The notes: generated by a model from the sequence alone, not told the origin. A stretch of 64,000 bases of DNA from Pseudoips prasinana (GCA_951640165.1 OX621265.1:19047001-19111000), one strand, 5' to 3'. Positions 10,386-20,227 are shown, counted from the first letter of the stretch. A program made the numbers and translations.

Positions 10386-10520
10386 CAGACGCCAGCACAC
10401 CAAATTACCCCAATCTGTCAAATTTCTTTTATAGATTTTCAACTTTATCACGAAAGCATAAGCTTCACTTTCAATTGGCGAAATTTGACAGATAGGGGTA
10501 GCTTGATGTGCTGGCGTCTT
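10386..10520. mobile_element. MITE with CAGACGCCAGCA termini, copy 1
   Basis: Flanked by TA on both sides. The left end CAGACGCCAGCACACCAAAT pairs with the right end through about 40 bases (ATTTGACAGA...GGGGTAGCTTGATGTGCTGG CGTCT). Length 135 bp, no coding capacity. A TA duplication and TIRs suggest a Tc1/mariner-superfamily MITE. Confidence 0.85.
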
Positions 10521-10681
10521 TAAATTTGTTTCCGTCTATTATAAGTTTGTAAAGTACCCTGCGACCTAGTACATGCATCATCGTTTAAAAATAAATAGTT
10601 GAATTGATAATGTCAGTCCTTTAGAAGACGGTTTTAAAAATGAATAAGCTCATTATCTGTTAGCTTAGCAACCATAGTCTA

Positions 10682-10815
10682 ACAAGGAGGTCTAATGTCT
10701 AATCCATTATCTATCGCAGCATACAAAAGGTATTATGTAACAAACTAGATTCCTAAGCTAGTAACTTATTGTCTATGAGCTGGCATAGACAATAAGTTAC
10801 TCAATCATATTTCCA
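10682..10815 (+). repeat. local direct repeat, copy 1, with hairpin
   Basis: ACAAGGAGGTCTAATGTCTA...TAACAAACTAGATTCCTAAG recurs at 11869-11985. In this copy an 18-bp perfect inverted repeat (10760-10777 and 10784-10801, loop AGCTGG) is present; the second copy has only one arm. Confidence 0.75.
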
Positions 10816-10938
10816 AACAATAAGTTTAAATCTTCTAGCTCTAAAAACGACGATATTTCCATTCAACTTTTCATCCCCTTTTCGACCCCTTACAACCGTT
10901 TTTTGCATTAAAAAGTAGCCGATGTCCTTTAATGTATA

Positions 10939-11076
10939 AGATTCTATAACAAACTTCCGAATGATATAAGACAATTGTCTACGAATAAGTTTAAAAGAAT
11001 TATTAAAGCCAAATTGTGTAGCAGGGCATATTACAAAATATCAGATTATTTAGGTGATAAAAGTGCTTGGGATTGA
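10939..11076 (+). pseudogene. LT2 LINE ORF2 C-terminal fragment
   Basis: A 45-codon open end reads RFYNKLPNDIRQLSTNKFKR, then IIKAKLCSRAYYKISDYLGD and KSAWD before the stop at 11074. The pattern FYNxLPxDI...NKFKxxIxxxL...AYYxIxDYLxD...W is the C-terminus of a CR1/Jockey-like non-LTR retrotransposon ORF2. The insert is 5' truncated, so no catalytic domain is present. The 3' UTR runs to about 11265 and includes GTTTTCTGGCAGTGTTTCTC. Close copies lie at 42206 and 36035. Confidence 0.75.
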
Positions 11077-11265
11077 GTTGTTCTGAGTCAACACACATGA
11101 TTGTAATTAATCTTAAGTATATTTTATTTTAAAAAGCAATCCTACTGAGTTTTCTGGCAGTGTTTCTCAGTAGCTGCCACGTCATGCACTGCACGGTAGG
11201 GTAACAAAAAATTACGAATCCACATAAATGTAATTTTTTTACGGAAGAAATGATATTTGACTTTC
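11077..11265 (+). mobile_element. LT2 LINE 3' UTR
   Basis: TTGTTCTGAGTCAACACACATG through CACGTCATGCACTGCACGGT, shared with 36035-36260 and 42351-42545. Other copies end in a (TTTGAC)n-like tail; here the end is eroded. Confidence 0.65.
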
Positions 11266-11465
11266 TCAGGCTCTAGACTAACTGTGTACGAAACTGTGTG
11301 TGTGTGTGTGAAAGCGCGACAGACAGAGTTACTTTTGCATTTATAATAATAGTAAGCAAGTATGGATATACAGATTAGAACGTTACTATTACAAAGCTTC
11401 TAAAAAAAGACATCAACGCGTGTCAGTCATTTGATTTGTAATTTGTTTAATAATGATAAGACTTC

Positions 11466-11826
11466 TTCGTTGGTCTAGCGGTAGCATTTTCAACCACAGA
11501 AAATGAGGTCCTGGGTTCAAATCCCGGGTCGGGCCAAAAAGTGATTTTGGGATTTTTCGGTAAAAATGAATTTCTCAGTATCAACCCAAAGTCTGGAAGT
11601 TGGTGGTATTACACCCCCGTGCCTCGGACAGCACGTAATGGCGGTCCTGTACCTGACCTCTTTCCGGTCGTGTCGCCAGGCATCCCATAGGATCATGACA
11701 GTAATGGTAAAGAAAGTGCCCCTGTGTTTTCGCACACAATTGTGCACTATAAAATGTCCTGCGCAATTGGCTAATCTCCATTGAGAATGGCCGCCGTGGC
11801 CGAAATTCGGCCGGGAAGACATCATC
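11466..11826 (+). mobile_element. tSINE-3, full length
   Basis: Complete copy of about 360 bp: tRNA-like head CGTTGGTCTAGCGGTAGCA with B box GGTTCAAATCCCGG, body with CCGTGCCTCGGACAGCACGT and TCCGGTCGTGTCGCCAGG, and end GGCCGAAATTCGGCCGGGAA. The head resembles a tRNA with anticodon arm disrupted, so it is a SINE and not a tRNA gene. Confidence 0.85.
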
Positions 11827-11868
11827 GATGATAATCATAATTTTGTACTTTTATTTAAAAATAACAGA

Positions 11869-11985
11869 CAAGGAGGTCTAATGTCTAATCCATTAACCTA
11901 CCGCGTCAGACAAAAGGTATTATGTAACAAACTAGATTCCTAAGCTCCAGCTCATAGACAATAAGTTACTCAATCATATTTCGCT
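11869..11985 (+). repeat. local direct repeat, copy 2
   Basis: Matches 10682-10815 but lacks one arm of the 18-bp hairpin (only CATAGACAATAAGTTACT is present). The two copies are about 1.19 kb apart and enclose an LT2 end and a tSINE-3. Confidence 0.7.
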
Positions 11986-12068
11986 AACATCACCTGGTTT
12001 TGTTTGCGCAATATCTAATGCTACCGCGTCCTTAAGCTTCGGTTTATAATCCTTACTAATATTATAAA

Positions 12069-12222
12069 CTAGCAGTGTCCCACGGTTTCACCCGCGGGAA
12101 ACTTTATAAATTATAGCCTATCTGTCAATCCAGGGTGTCAGCTAACTCCATACCAAATTTTATTAAAATCGCTCCAGAGAAGTAACAAACATACACACTC
12201 ACAAACTTTCGTCTTTATAATA
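12069..12222 (-). mobile_element. Hel-A Helitron, first of a tandem pair
   Basis: CTAGCAGTGTCCCACGG at one end and TTTCGTCTTTATAATA at the other, directly abutting the next CTAG. The terminal hairpin is weakened (CACGG...CCGCGGG). Confidence 0.75.
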
Positions 12223-12392
12223 CTAGCTGTGCCCCGCGGTTTCACCCGTGTTAAACTTTATAAATTATAGCCTATGTGTTAGTCCAGGGTGTCCGCTAAC
12301 TCCATACCAAATTTCATTAAAATCGCTTCAGCCGTTTAGACGTGACAAACATACACACTCACAAACTTTCGCCTTTATAATATTAAGTGCGA
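12223..12392 (-). mobile_element. Hel-A Helitron, second of a tandem pair
   Basis: CTAGCTGTGCCCCGCGGTTT at 12223 and 5' end near 12392 (TAATATTAAGTGCGA). It sits immediately next to the preceding Hel-A, so one probably inserted at the 5' end of the other. Confidence 0.8.
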
Positions 12393-12595
12393 TGTGATAG
12401 ATCAGAATGTTACTATGAAAAAGCTTCCAGTAAAAGACATCAACGCGTGTCTGCAATTCGATTTATGAAATGAATAATTGTAAAGAGGTTTCTAATTCTG
12501 TATGTATTTTTATTATTTCTTAAGTTAAGAAGTATCATTATTAATTAGGTATATTTTTTGCGGTTATCTATGCATTATGCACCAAATGGTTAATT

Positions 12596-12945
12596 CAAAG
12601 TTCTCTCCAAAATAACTCAATGTAGATGGCGCTAGCATACAGAAATTCGTATATTTTAAACTGAAAAGTTACTAATCTTATATAGCCATCTTAAAATCCT
12701 TTCTTACGGGATGGCTACGTCATAGTAACTTTATGCATGCAAAGTCTCAGCCCGATCGGTTTAAAATTGACAAAGTTTCATCCCCTATTTTATCCCCTTG
12801 GGGGTAGAATTAATCAAAATTCTTTCTTAGCGGATGCCTACGTCATAATATCTACTTGCATGCCAAATTTCAGTCCGATCCGTCCAGTGGTTTGTGCTGT
12901 GCGTTGATAGATTACTATGTCAGTCAGTCAGTCACCTTTGAGTTA
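12596..12945 (+). mobile_element. (GTCA)n-bearing non-autonomous element
   Basis: Two diverged copies of a roughly 110-base internal module (CTTTCTTACGGGATGGCTACG and CTTTCTTAGCGGATGCCTACG, each followed by a GCATGC and CAGTCCGATC-type block). Then GTGCTGTGCGTTGATAGA and GTCAGTCAGTCAGTCA. The layout resembles lepidopteran non-autonomous elements carrying (GTCY)n microsatellites. Confidence 0.5.
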
Positions 12946-12946
12946 T

Positions 12947-13492
12947 ATATATGTAAATGAAGGTTTACTTCATTTAACGTAGGCCATATAGTTCGCATTA
13001 TTATTTATGATTTAATGTTGTCAACCATGCTGTCAAATAAACAAATAATATATTTAATATAAAATATTGTAAATATTATAAAACGTGTGAAATAGTTACT
13101 TAAATGCTGTTTCTCTTTTCAGAGCAACACAATTAGTTCTTATTTCAAGACATTATAAAACACATTTAAGTAACTATTTCACACGTTTTATAATATTTAC
13201 AATATTTTATATTCAACTAGCTGTGCCCCGCGGTGTTGCTCGCGTTAATTTTTATGAATTTTCTTTGCTATAAACCTCACGGAGCCCGAGACCTTTCCAA
13301 CGAATGCAAAAACGTGGAAATCGGTTCGTGCGTTCTGGAGTTATAGCGTCAGGAAGGAAAACCTGACTTATTTTTATATTATTCAATATATTCTTTGTTT
13401 ATTTGACAGCACGGTTGACAACATTCGATCATAAATAATAATGCGAACTATATGGCCTACGTTAAATGAAGTAAACGTTCATTTACATATAT
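12947..13492. repeat. fold-back element with 160-base arms
   Basis: The left arm (12947-13106) is complementary to 13163-13216 plus 13386-13492, for example AACGTAGGCCATATAGTTCGC and GCGAACTATATGGCCTACGT. The right arm is split by a Helitron at 13217-13385. The spacer is about 56 bases. Related sequence appears at about 61018-61100. Confidence 0.8.
13217..13385 (-). mobile_element. Helitron inserted in the fold-back right arm
   Basis: CTAGCTGTGCCCCGCGGTG at 13217, then AACCTCACGGAGCCCGAGAC and TTATAGCGTCAGGAAGGAAA. It interrupts the right arm of the fold-back, so it arrived later. The 5' TC end is eroded. Confidence 0.75.
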
Positions 13493-14017
13493 TTAGATAA
13501 AAATAAAATTGTATAGAGCATGCGCAACAAGCATTTCAAAGTGATTATATAATCCCGCTTAGATCGCACCCGGGACTAAACTGACGCTTAAACTGATTTT
13601 GTACTTCTAGTTTCGATCATAGTGGCCAGTTTTAATGGAGACTAGTCATATATTTGTACGAGACTTATTATAATACACTAGTGAGTTGGCAAATACAGAA
13701 CCACTTTCTGTGCCTCACTGACTGCATGAAGTAACGTAGAGGACGGGAGGCTACAACTTACAACTTGAAATTCCTAGGACGACAACTTTAAACAAAATAG
13801 GTACAATTTGCCCAGAAAAAAGTCGTAAAAAAAGCATTGCGACTTCTAAAAACGCAGCAATTTCAGTGAAATCAACTATAATTACATCATTTTGGAAAAG
13901 AGCTGACACTCTTACACTGCTGGACCGATATTAACCAAAATAGCTGAGAACCACCGCAACGACACAGGCTTTCAAATAAATAAACCTCTTTGAAATCGGT
14001 CCATCCGTTTAAGAGCT
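13493..14017. other. no recognised feature
   Basis: Mixed sequence with a weak tSINE-3-like trace at about 13620-13720 (GGCCAGTTTTAATGGAGACTAG). Nothing else identifiable. Confidence 0.4.
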
Positions 14018-14175
14018 GACTGTACGTGTGGTGCAGCGGCTAAGCTCGCCGGATAACTATTTGTTGGACCCATAAATAGTTGTTCTAAGTCTGGATGTAA
14101 TCTGTGTCCGTCTATTATGTACCCCACGACAAAGGGATTATTCCCTAGTGCGGGCGTTGTCTTCTTAAAAGAAAA
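14018..14175 (+). mobile_element. tSINE-4 copy, deleted in the head
   Basis: GTGTGGTGCAGCGGCTAAG start, shortened tRNA-like region, then ACCCATAAATAGTTGTTCTAAG and CCCTAGTGCGGGCGTTGTCTTC. It ends in an A-rich tail. Confidence 0.75.
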
Positions 14176-14497
14176 AGAAAGAAAGAAGAAAAATAAGCTA
14201 CGAGGCCACATACGGACACCTAAAAGAGGCAGATATCGACGTCAGACTCATAACAGCTCTCATTTTGCGACGGGGGTTAAAAATTATCTGTATTATGTAA
14301 ATTAAGTATCCCACGGACTATCTCCGAGTCCGAACGGTATCCCTCCTTTAAGGTCTAGCCTCAGGGTTAACCTTATTAGCCGCTAACACTAAAACACACG
14401 GGAATCCATTTTATTGCCCATAGGTTAATATCTGCATAAAATCTCGGCTGCGGGAGAATAATGCCTTGTTTTATAGCCAATTTAATAACAATAATAA
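14176..14497. other. no recognised feature
   Basis: No repeat or coding feature recognised. Confidence 0.4.
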
Positions 14498-14727
14498 ATA
14501 ATGTCCTCCTAGCCATTTCCGCCACGGCAGCCAGTCTCAATAGAGATTAGCCATCTGCGCGGGACATATTATAGTGCAAAAGTGTGTGCGCAAACACAGG
14601 AGCCCTTTCTTTTCCATCAGTCTCATTATACGATGGGACGCCTAGTGACACGACCGGAAAGAGGTCAGGAACAGGACCGACGGCTTTACGTGCTCTCCGA
14701 GGCACGGGGGGTATAATACCACCAACT
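14498..14727 (-). mobile_element. tSINE-3, head missing
   Basis: The 3' two thirds of tSINE-3 on the minus strand (CAGTCTCAATAGAGATTAGC, GCGCAAACACAGGAGCCCTT, GAGGCACGGGGGGTATAAT). It stops at ACCAACTCACAGA. Confidence 0.75.
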
Positions 14728-14734
14728 CACAGAT

Positions 14735-14945
14735 TATTCATACATGGCCAGCTGATCCCAAACTTAGCAGACCTTACTATGGAAATCAGAAAACTGATAT
14801 ACTACATATACTACTTTTCTTTTGTTAATACATACTTATATGTATAAATACACCCAGACTCAGGTCAAACAGACAAGTTCATGCACACAAATATCTGTCC
14901 TGGGTGGGAATCGAACCTACGACCTGCGGCGCGAAAAGCAAGCCT
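14735..14945 (-). mobile_element. tSINE-2 copy
   Basis: GGCCAGCTGATCCCAAACTTAG end, CATGCACACAAATATCTGTCC body and a reversed B box (GGGTGGGAATCGAACC). It directly follows the tSINE-3 fragment. Confidence 0.75.
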
Positions 14946-15125
14946 AAAGAAATATCACACTAAATATAATTTTCCACTTAAGATTCAGACAGACTAGTTA
15001 TTTCTCGAGAATATTTTCGTGGTAGGTAATAATTATTAACATATATTTATTTATAAAACAATGTATAGATATTACAAGCGCTTAAGTCATATATATACAT
15101 GTTTTGTTAAATATACTAAATTATA

Positions 15126-15319
15126 TCCTACTAATATTATAAATGCGCAACTTTGTGCGTATGGGAGAGATGATGTATGGATATTTATTACTCTTTCACG
15201 CAAAAACTACCAAATGGATTTTGATGAAACTTTGTAGTAATAATACATTATATATCCGAATAATACATAGGTTATATTCTATAAATATTAACGTGGGTGA
15301 AACCGAGTCGCACAGCTAG
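15126..15319 (+). mobile_element. Hel-A Helitron, first of a tandem pair
   Basis: TCCTACTAATATTATAAATG start and CACAGCTAG end at 15316-15319; the hairpin is mutated (AACGTGGGTGAAACCGAGTCG). Confidence 0.8.
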
Positions 15320-15518
15320 TATTTAAATACGAAATATTGTGAGTATGAATGTATGGATGTTTGTTACTCTTTTACGCGAAAACTACTGAACGGATTTTAA
15401 TGAAACTTTGCAGTAAAGTATATATATGTATATCCGAATAACACATATGCTATAATTGCTACACGTATTCTATAATTTATAAACTTTAATGTGGGTAAAC
15501 CGCGCTGGACAGAGCTAG
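15320..15518 (+). mobile_element. Hel-A Helitron, second of a tandem pair
   Basis: Resumes immediately after the first CTAG, with the 5' TC end lost, and ends AGAGCTAG at 15515-15518. The pair reads head to tail. Confidence 0.7.
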
Positions 15519-15664
15519 TTCTGTATAATTATAATTTGTTCTGGTGCACTCAATTAGTAAATAATTTCATATCCTAAAATTCTTCAAAACTCCTTAACTT
15601 ATTTTCTACTAATCATTTTTGTAATTATAATATACACATGAAACTGTATAATAATTTATTGAAT

Positions 15665-15835
15665 ACTAGTTGTACCCCGCGGTTTCACCCGCGTTAATCA
15701 GTCGAAGATTGGTCATACCAACTCAGAAACTTTAGTGTGCTCATGCATAACACTTTGCTGAAGATCATCACATGATCAAATGCATAGTTTACGAGTTTTT
15801 AAAGGACAAACAGACAAACATTTTTATATATTGAG
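15665..15835 (-). mobile_element. Helitron of a minor family
   Basis: CTAGTTGTACCCCGCGGTTT with reversed hairpin, a divergent interior (GATCATCACATGATCAAATGC palindrome-like) and a (GACAAACA)-like run near the 5' end. Confidence 0.65.
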
Positions 15836-15885
15836 TATTTCCAGTATTGGTTTTAGTTAATTTGATTGTAATTGTCTAAATATGC

Positions 15886-15985
15886 ACACACACACACACA
15901 CGACAGATATTTGTGTGCATGAACATATGTGCTTGTCCTGACTCTGGGTGTAATTATCTGTATAAGAATGTATTCACGAAAAGAG
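15886..15985 (+). mobile_element. tSINE-2 body fragment
   Basis: ACAGATATTTGTGTGCATGAAC and CCTGACTCTGGGTGTAATTA match the tSINE-2 body after the B box. The head is replaced by a (CA)n run. Confidence 0.6.
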
Positions 15986-15990
15986 TAGTA

Positions 15991-16437
15991 TCACACTAAT
16001 CCCACTAATATTATAAATGCGAAAGTTTGTGAGTATGTTAGGGCGTGAGTGTGTGTGACGGTCACCATAACCTAGTTGGTAGTGCTCCTGCCTACGAAGC
16101 TGGTGGTCCTGGGTTCGAATCCCGGTAAGTGCAAATATTTGTGTGATGAGCACGAATATTTGTTTCTGAGTCATGGATGTTTTCTATGTATATAAGTATT
16201 TATCTATCTATATAAGTATGTATATCGTCGCCTGGTACCCATAGTACAAGCTTTGCTTAGTTTGGGGCTAGGATGATCTGTATGACATTGTCCCCAGATA
16301 TTATTTGTTACTTCTTCACATCTAAACGGCTATAGAGATTTTAATTAAATTTGGTATGGAGTTAGCTGACACTCTCTATTAACACATAGGCTATAATTTA
16401 TGAAGTTTAACGCGGGCATAACCTGGAGCACAGCTAG
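15991..16437 (+). mobile_element. Hel-A Helitron split by a tSINE-1
   Basis: TCACACTAATCCCACTAATA start and CACAGCTAG end (16434-16437). A tSINE-1 at 16058-16303 splits it after GTGAGTGTGTGT; the Helitron resumes at TTACTTCTTCACATCTAAAC. Confidence 0.8.
16058..16303 (+). mobile_element. tSINE-1 copy inside a Hel-A
   Basis: GACGGTCACCATAACCTAGTT head with a slightly mutated A box and an intact B box (GGGTTCGAATCCCGG). Body and ATGACATTGTCCCCAGATATT end are complete. Confidence 0.85.
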
Positions 16438-16439
16438 TT

Positions 16440-16560
16440 ATCTATATAAATAGGTACTCGTATTTACAAAATAAATGCAGTATAAGTAATATTTCAGTTA
16501 TCTGTTTTCCATAGTACAAGCTCTGCTTAGTTTGAGATTGTCTCAGGATATGAAATAAAT
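16440..16560 (+). mobile_element. tSINE-2 3' fragment
   Basis: TTTCCATAGTACAAGCTCTGC and TTAGTTTGAGATTGTC correspond to the tSINE-2 3' half. Confidence 0.5.
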
Positions 16561-16779
16561 AAATTGAATTGTACTTTTATCTCAACACGAATTTTAACTA
16601 TAATTATAGGTATATGTAGATATTTAGATGTGGACATTGTTTCGAATCATTTATAATTAACATTTAATGTATGACTGGATTGTTTTAAGTACTTACTTAA
16701 ACTAGCTTGTTTAAGTGTTTATTGCCTTGACAGTGACAAGATTGAGCGGAAAGAACGTTTGGCATTAAATACATTTGAA

Positions 16780-17071
16780 TCTATTTACATATAATAAAAT
16801 CGTAGGAAAGTCAAAACTGTACAAGGAATATTTAAAAAAAATTATACTTGGGGCGTGATATGCGAATGAAATATAGTTTTTAGAATTATTGTCAGTTTCT
16901 GTCCGGGATAAACTCAAAAAGTACTGCATGGATTTACTTCAAATTTTGCATGACTATTACTAAGAGATCGGGTCAACATATAGGCTACATATTATCACGC
17001 TATCAGGTACGGGGGAGGAGCTGTGATAATTTATAAAATATAACGCGGGTTAAACCGCGGGGCACAACTAT
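16780..17071 (+). mobile_element. Hel-B Helitron, nearly full
   Basis: TCTATTTACATATAATAAAAT start, CTTGGGGCGTGAT and TACTGCATGGATTTACTTCA blocks, hairpin CGCGGGTTAAACCGCG and a mutated end CTAT instead of CTAG. Confidence 0.8.
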
Positions 17072-18442
17072 TCAAAATAAAATCTTTTGAAATTTCAGTT
17101 GTTTTAACTAAGCGGTGGCTATTTAAAATATTAGTATTACATTTTATACAGTGAAAATAATTATTTCATATTTTTTTGGGCAGAAGGTAAATTATGTTAA
17201 AAATTAGAAACTATGCGTTATTTACGGGCAACATTTTTAAATTAAAAGAATGCAATAAATTAATTTACATATAATAAATTATTTAGTAATTTTTTAAATA
17301 ACAATAATAAGTCTATTTATATTGTTATATTATTGTTTGGAACTGAAGATTTTTATTTCCTTTGTAGACGTAAAAATAATATAATCTATGAGCTAGAGCA
17401 AAATTCTACTATACACTAACAAAAATGTCAACCAACCTTAATCCAAAACCGAGAAAATTCCAACAATTTTCCACCAAATTTCAATAGTTAGTCACTGTAC
17501 ACAAACACACAAAACTCCAAAGCAACACCAAAAAGTTTTCAAAGGAAAACTAAAAAATCGTCTATCTAAAACTAAAAAATTAAAAACTAAATTCAAAAAC
17601 GCGTCAGGCTCCCACGAATTCTTATTTCAAACTGAATTGTCCCCTTGCGTTCGACATGGATAAAGACGTATATTTGTCCCGTTTCCACGTAGCAATATTT
17701 GTATGTTAGAGCAGGATAGCTACAATGGCATGCATTATGAGGGACTTATACTTAAGTGGACTTTTTTTTAATTTCTTTGAAAGGTCTATAGATGTATAGA
17801 TCTCTATGGTTTGTGAGTTATGCTTCTGATCTCGGCTCATTGAGAACTATGCTTTATTAAAGATTATTATTATAGTTTTTTTGTTTGTTTATAATATTTA
17901 AGTTTATTTAGTTTTAATTTGGCTCGTTTTTGTGTTGAAGGGGTGGCTGCTAATAGTATATAATTATTAGTTTTAATTGTTATTAGTATAGTAAGACTGT
18001 TAATTAATCTATTAATGTGTAGAAAAAGAGTTAATACAGTATATTTACTTAATCGTTTGTCATTCGATCCCTCAAAACCGGCAGAACCGATTGTAATGAA
18101 ACTTTTACTAAACGATGTCCTTTTTTGTCATACTTATTTTTAATATGTGGTTTACGGCTAGCATAGGAAGCTTTCACTGCTATACCAGACAATAAAATCT
18201 AGTGGATAAAATTACATATTATATTAAGTGACCCGTGCTTTAGACCAACTGCCGTATTGCTGCCGAATGGTTGGTTTATACGTAGGTGTCTTGGAAACAT
18301 CGCTCTACGTTAACGCTTAAATTAATAAATAAGTAATAATGAATTAACGCTGTATAGTATAGCTATTAATCAAATTAATAATGTTGAGAAATATAGTTTA
18401 TAAGTATGTTTTTGTATGTATGTATGTATGTTTTATGTTTTC
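17072..18442. other. no recognised feature
   Basis: About 1.4 kb of AT-rich, apparently low-copy DNA. A more complex patch at 17400-17720 contains no convincing gene. Confidence 0.5.
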
Positions 18443-18958
18443 ATTGCGTCGCTGTTTCAACGGTAGCATTTTCAACCTCTGCCTCGTTGGTCTAGAGGTA
18501 GCGTGTTTACCCGCAGAGGTCCGGGTCCTGGTCCTGGGTTCAAATCCCGGGTGGGGCTAAAAGTGATTTTAGGACTTTTCTGTAAAAAGAAAATTTCTCA
18601 GCGTCAGTCCGAAGTCTGAGAGTTGGCGGTATTATATCCTATATCCCGCGCAGATGGCTAATCTCTATTGAGACCGGCCACCGTGGCCTAAATTCGGCTA
18701 GGAGGACAGTTTTTTCAACCTCACTTAAAGAGGTCCTGGTTGCAAATCCCTAGTTTGGCAAAAAAGTGATTATGGGATTTTTCTCGTAAGATAAAAATTT
18801 TCAATATTAGCGTGTACTCTGGCACTTAGCGCTATACGTATAGGTGCTATATGGATATACGTGCACAGGGCCACCCCTGTGCCTCGGAGAGTACGTATAT
18901 CCGTTGGTCTTGTACCTATCCTCTTTTCAGTCGTGTCGCTAGTCGTCCCATGGGTTAA
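18443..18958 (+). mobile_element. old tSINE-3, split by a younger tSINE-3
   Basis: Parts at 18443-18479 and 18712-18958 form one diverged tSINE-3. TTTTCAACCTC is present at 18469-18479 and 18712-18722, an 11-bp target duplication of the nested copy. Confidence 0.75.
18480..18711 (+). mobile_element. younger tSINE-3 nested in an older one
   Basis: TGCCTCGTTGGTCTAGAGGTA head, B box GGGTTCAAATCCCGG and end GGCCTAAATTCGGCTAGGAG. The middle of the body is deleted (about 230 bp versus 360). The flanking 11-bp repeat shows a retroposition event. Confidence 0.85.
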
Positions 18959-19112
18959 TACAGCACGATTATATTTTATTTATAATGTCTATGCATTTAG
19001 AAATGTACAAAGTGTAACATAAATAGTGGACGTGTGGCGCAGCGGTTAGGACTGTCGCCTCGCCACTTCGTTCACTCCCGGGTTCAATTCCCGCGCAGGA
19101 CATCTATTTGTG

Positions 19113-19722
19113 TAATAATAATAATAATAATTCTTTATTTCCATAGAATGTAGGTGATTACAATGTGTGATGTTAGAAATAAAAAGATACCGAGTACATT
19201 CTGCCAATTTGGCATACAAACATTGCAATGACTTAAAACTAAGATAAAACTAAATATGGGATCAAATTAATTACTAAATTAAATTTCTATTTAATTAAGT
19301 TACAAATCTATAATTCGAATGAATCATTTAAGTAATCCGTAACTGAATAGTAGCACTTTTCTAGTAATAGAGTAATCAGTCTATTCTTAAATGTGTCATA
19401 TGGTTGCTCTTTGATTACAGAAGAAATTTTGCTGTAAATTAAAGGTGCCATACCAAATGCACTTTTTTTTATAGAGGGCAGTATTATGGTTTCCGGTATT
19501 TAACATATTTTATATGGAGATCTTAGAGGTACGGTTCGTTTTCGGGTTTCATTTAACGCTGGAAATAGGATTATGTTACTTTTAACAAATTTGGCTACTT
19601 CTAATATGTAAAGACTCGGAAAAGTTAACAAATTATGAACTTAGAAAATAGGTACACAACTATCAGTAACTTTAAGTTTAAATATTGCGCTTATGCATCG
19701 CTTTTGGGCTTTGAAAATACTG
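19113..19722 (-). mobile_element. LT5 LINE 3' end inserted in a tSINE-4
   Basis: Minus-strand insert ending in (ATT)n (seen as AATAATAATAATAAT at 19116-19131), with an AATAAAG motif just before the tail. About 300 bases of ORF2 end and about 190 bases of 3' UTR are present. Confidence 0.75.
19308..19720 (-). pseudogene. LT5 LINE ORF2 C-terminal pseudogene
   Basis: The minus strand reads SNIILFPALNETRKRTVPLR, a stop, then IPETIILPSIKKSAFGMAPL, IYSKISSVIKEQPYDTFKNR and LEKCYYSVTDYLNDSFEL before the terminal stop at 19308. The TFKNRLxxLLLxKCYYSxxDYLND pattern is the C-terminus of a CR1/Jockey-like non-LTR ORF2. It is 5' truncated and has at least one internal stop near 19500. It sits inside a tSINE-4. 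No catalytic residues are present. Confidence 0.7.
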
Positions 19723-19969
19723 TGTGACCCATAAATAGTTGTTCTGAGTCTGGTTGTATCTTGGGTCCGTGAATTATATGTTTGTAAAGTACCCCGCAAC
19801 ACAGGGATTCATTTCCCTAGTGTGGTCGTCGTCTTAAAACAAAAAAAACTTAAAGAGCCCCTTCTTCCCGCCTCATATTAAATACATCAACTAATCGTTG
19901 TTCTTGTATTGGAATTAATTATATTGGTGTATTTTGAATGTTGATGTGCTACACATTGTAAAGTATTAG

Positions 19970-20227
19970 AGGCAAATTAAGGTCTCCATTGACACCAAGA
20001 CCTGGGAGACACGTGCTAGTGTAAGATCAGACTGGCGCCATGATATTCACCACGGAGCTATGAAACATGACGAAGCCTGGCTGGACAAACTGAAGCAGAA
20101 AAGGCTCCGCGTTGCCACCCTCAATCCCGTGGACTCGCAATTTATCTGCGACAGGTGTGGCAAGATATGCCGAGCGGCCATTGGACTGATAAGTGACAAA
20201 AGACGATGCGACATTAACCAAATATAG
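19970..20227 (+). pseudogene. non-LTR retrotransposon zinc-finger C-terminus
   Basis: An open frame from 19970 reads TKTWETRASVRSDWRHDIHH, later FICDRCGKICRAAIGLISDK and RRC, and stops at 20225. The C-x2-C...IGLxSHxRxC arrangement is a C-terminal zinc finger found in several non-LTR reverse transcriptase ORFs. Here the expected histidine (SHKRRC) is aspartate (SDKRRC), which should break zinc binding. No upstream reverse transcriptase domain is present, so this is a 5'-truncated remnant. Clade not determined. Confidence 0.6.

Larger units (their letters stand above)
19028..19842 (+). mobile_element. tSINE-4 split by a LINE insertion
   Basis: Head at 19028-19112 (CGTGTGGCGCAGCGGTTAGG, B box GGTTCAATTCCCG) and tail at 19723-19842 (ACCCATAAATAGTTGTTCTG, GTGTGGTCGTCGTC). 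TGTGT at both junctions fits a short target duplication. Confidence 0.75.

Noticed and set aside
13217..13250. Promoter-like or regulatory hairpins at CGCGGGTAAAACCGCG sequences
   Set aside because: The hairpin recurs at a fixed distance from CTAG and is the Helitron 3' terminus.
16074..16131. tRNA gene-like sequences with A and B boxes (also at 11466, 19028, 44177, 56315 and others)
   Set aside because: Each is the head of a SINE: no paired acceptor stem, disrupted anticodon arm, and the same body follows in many copies.
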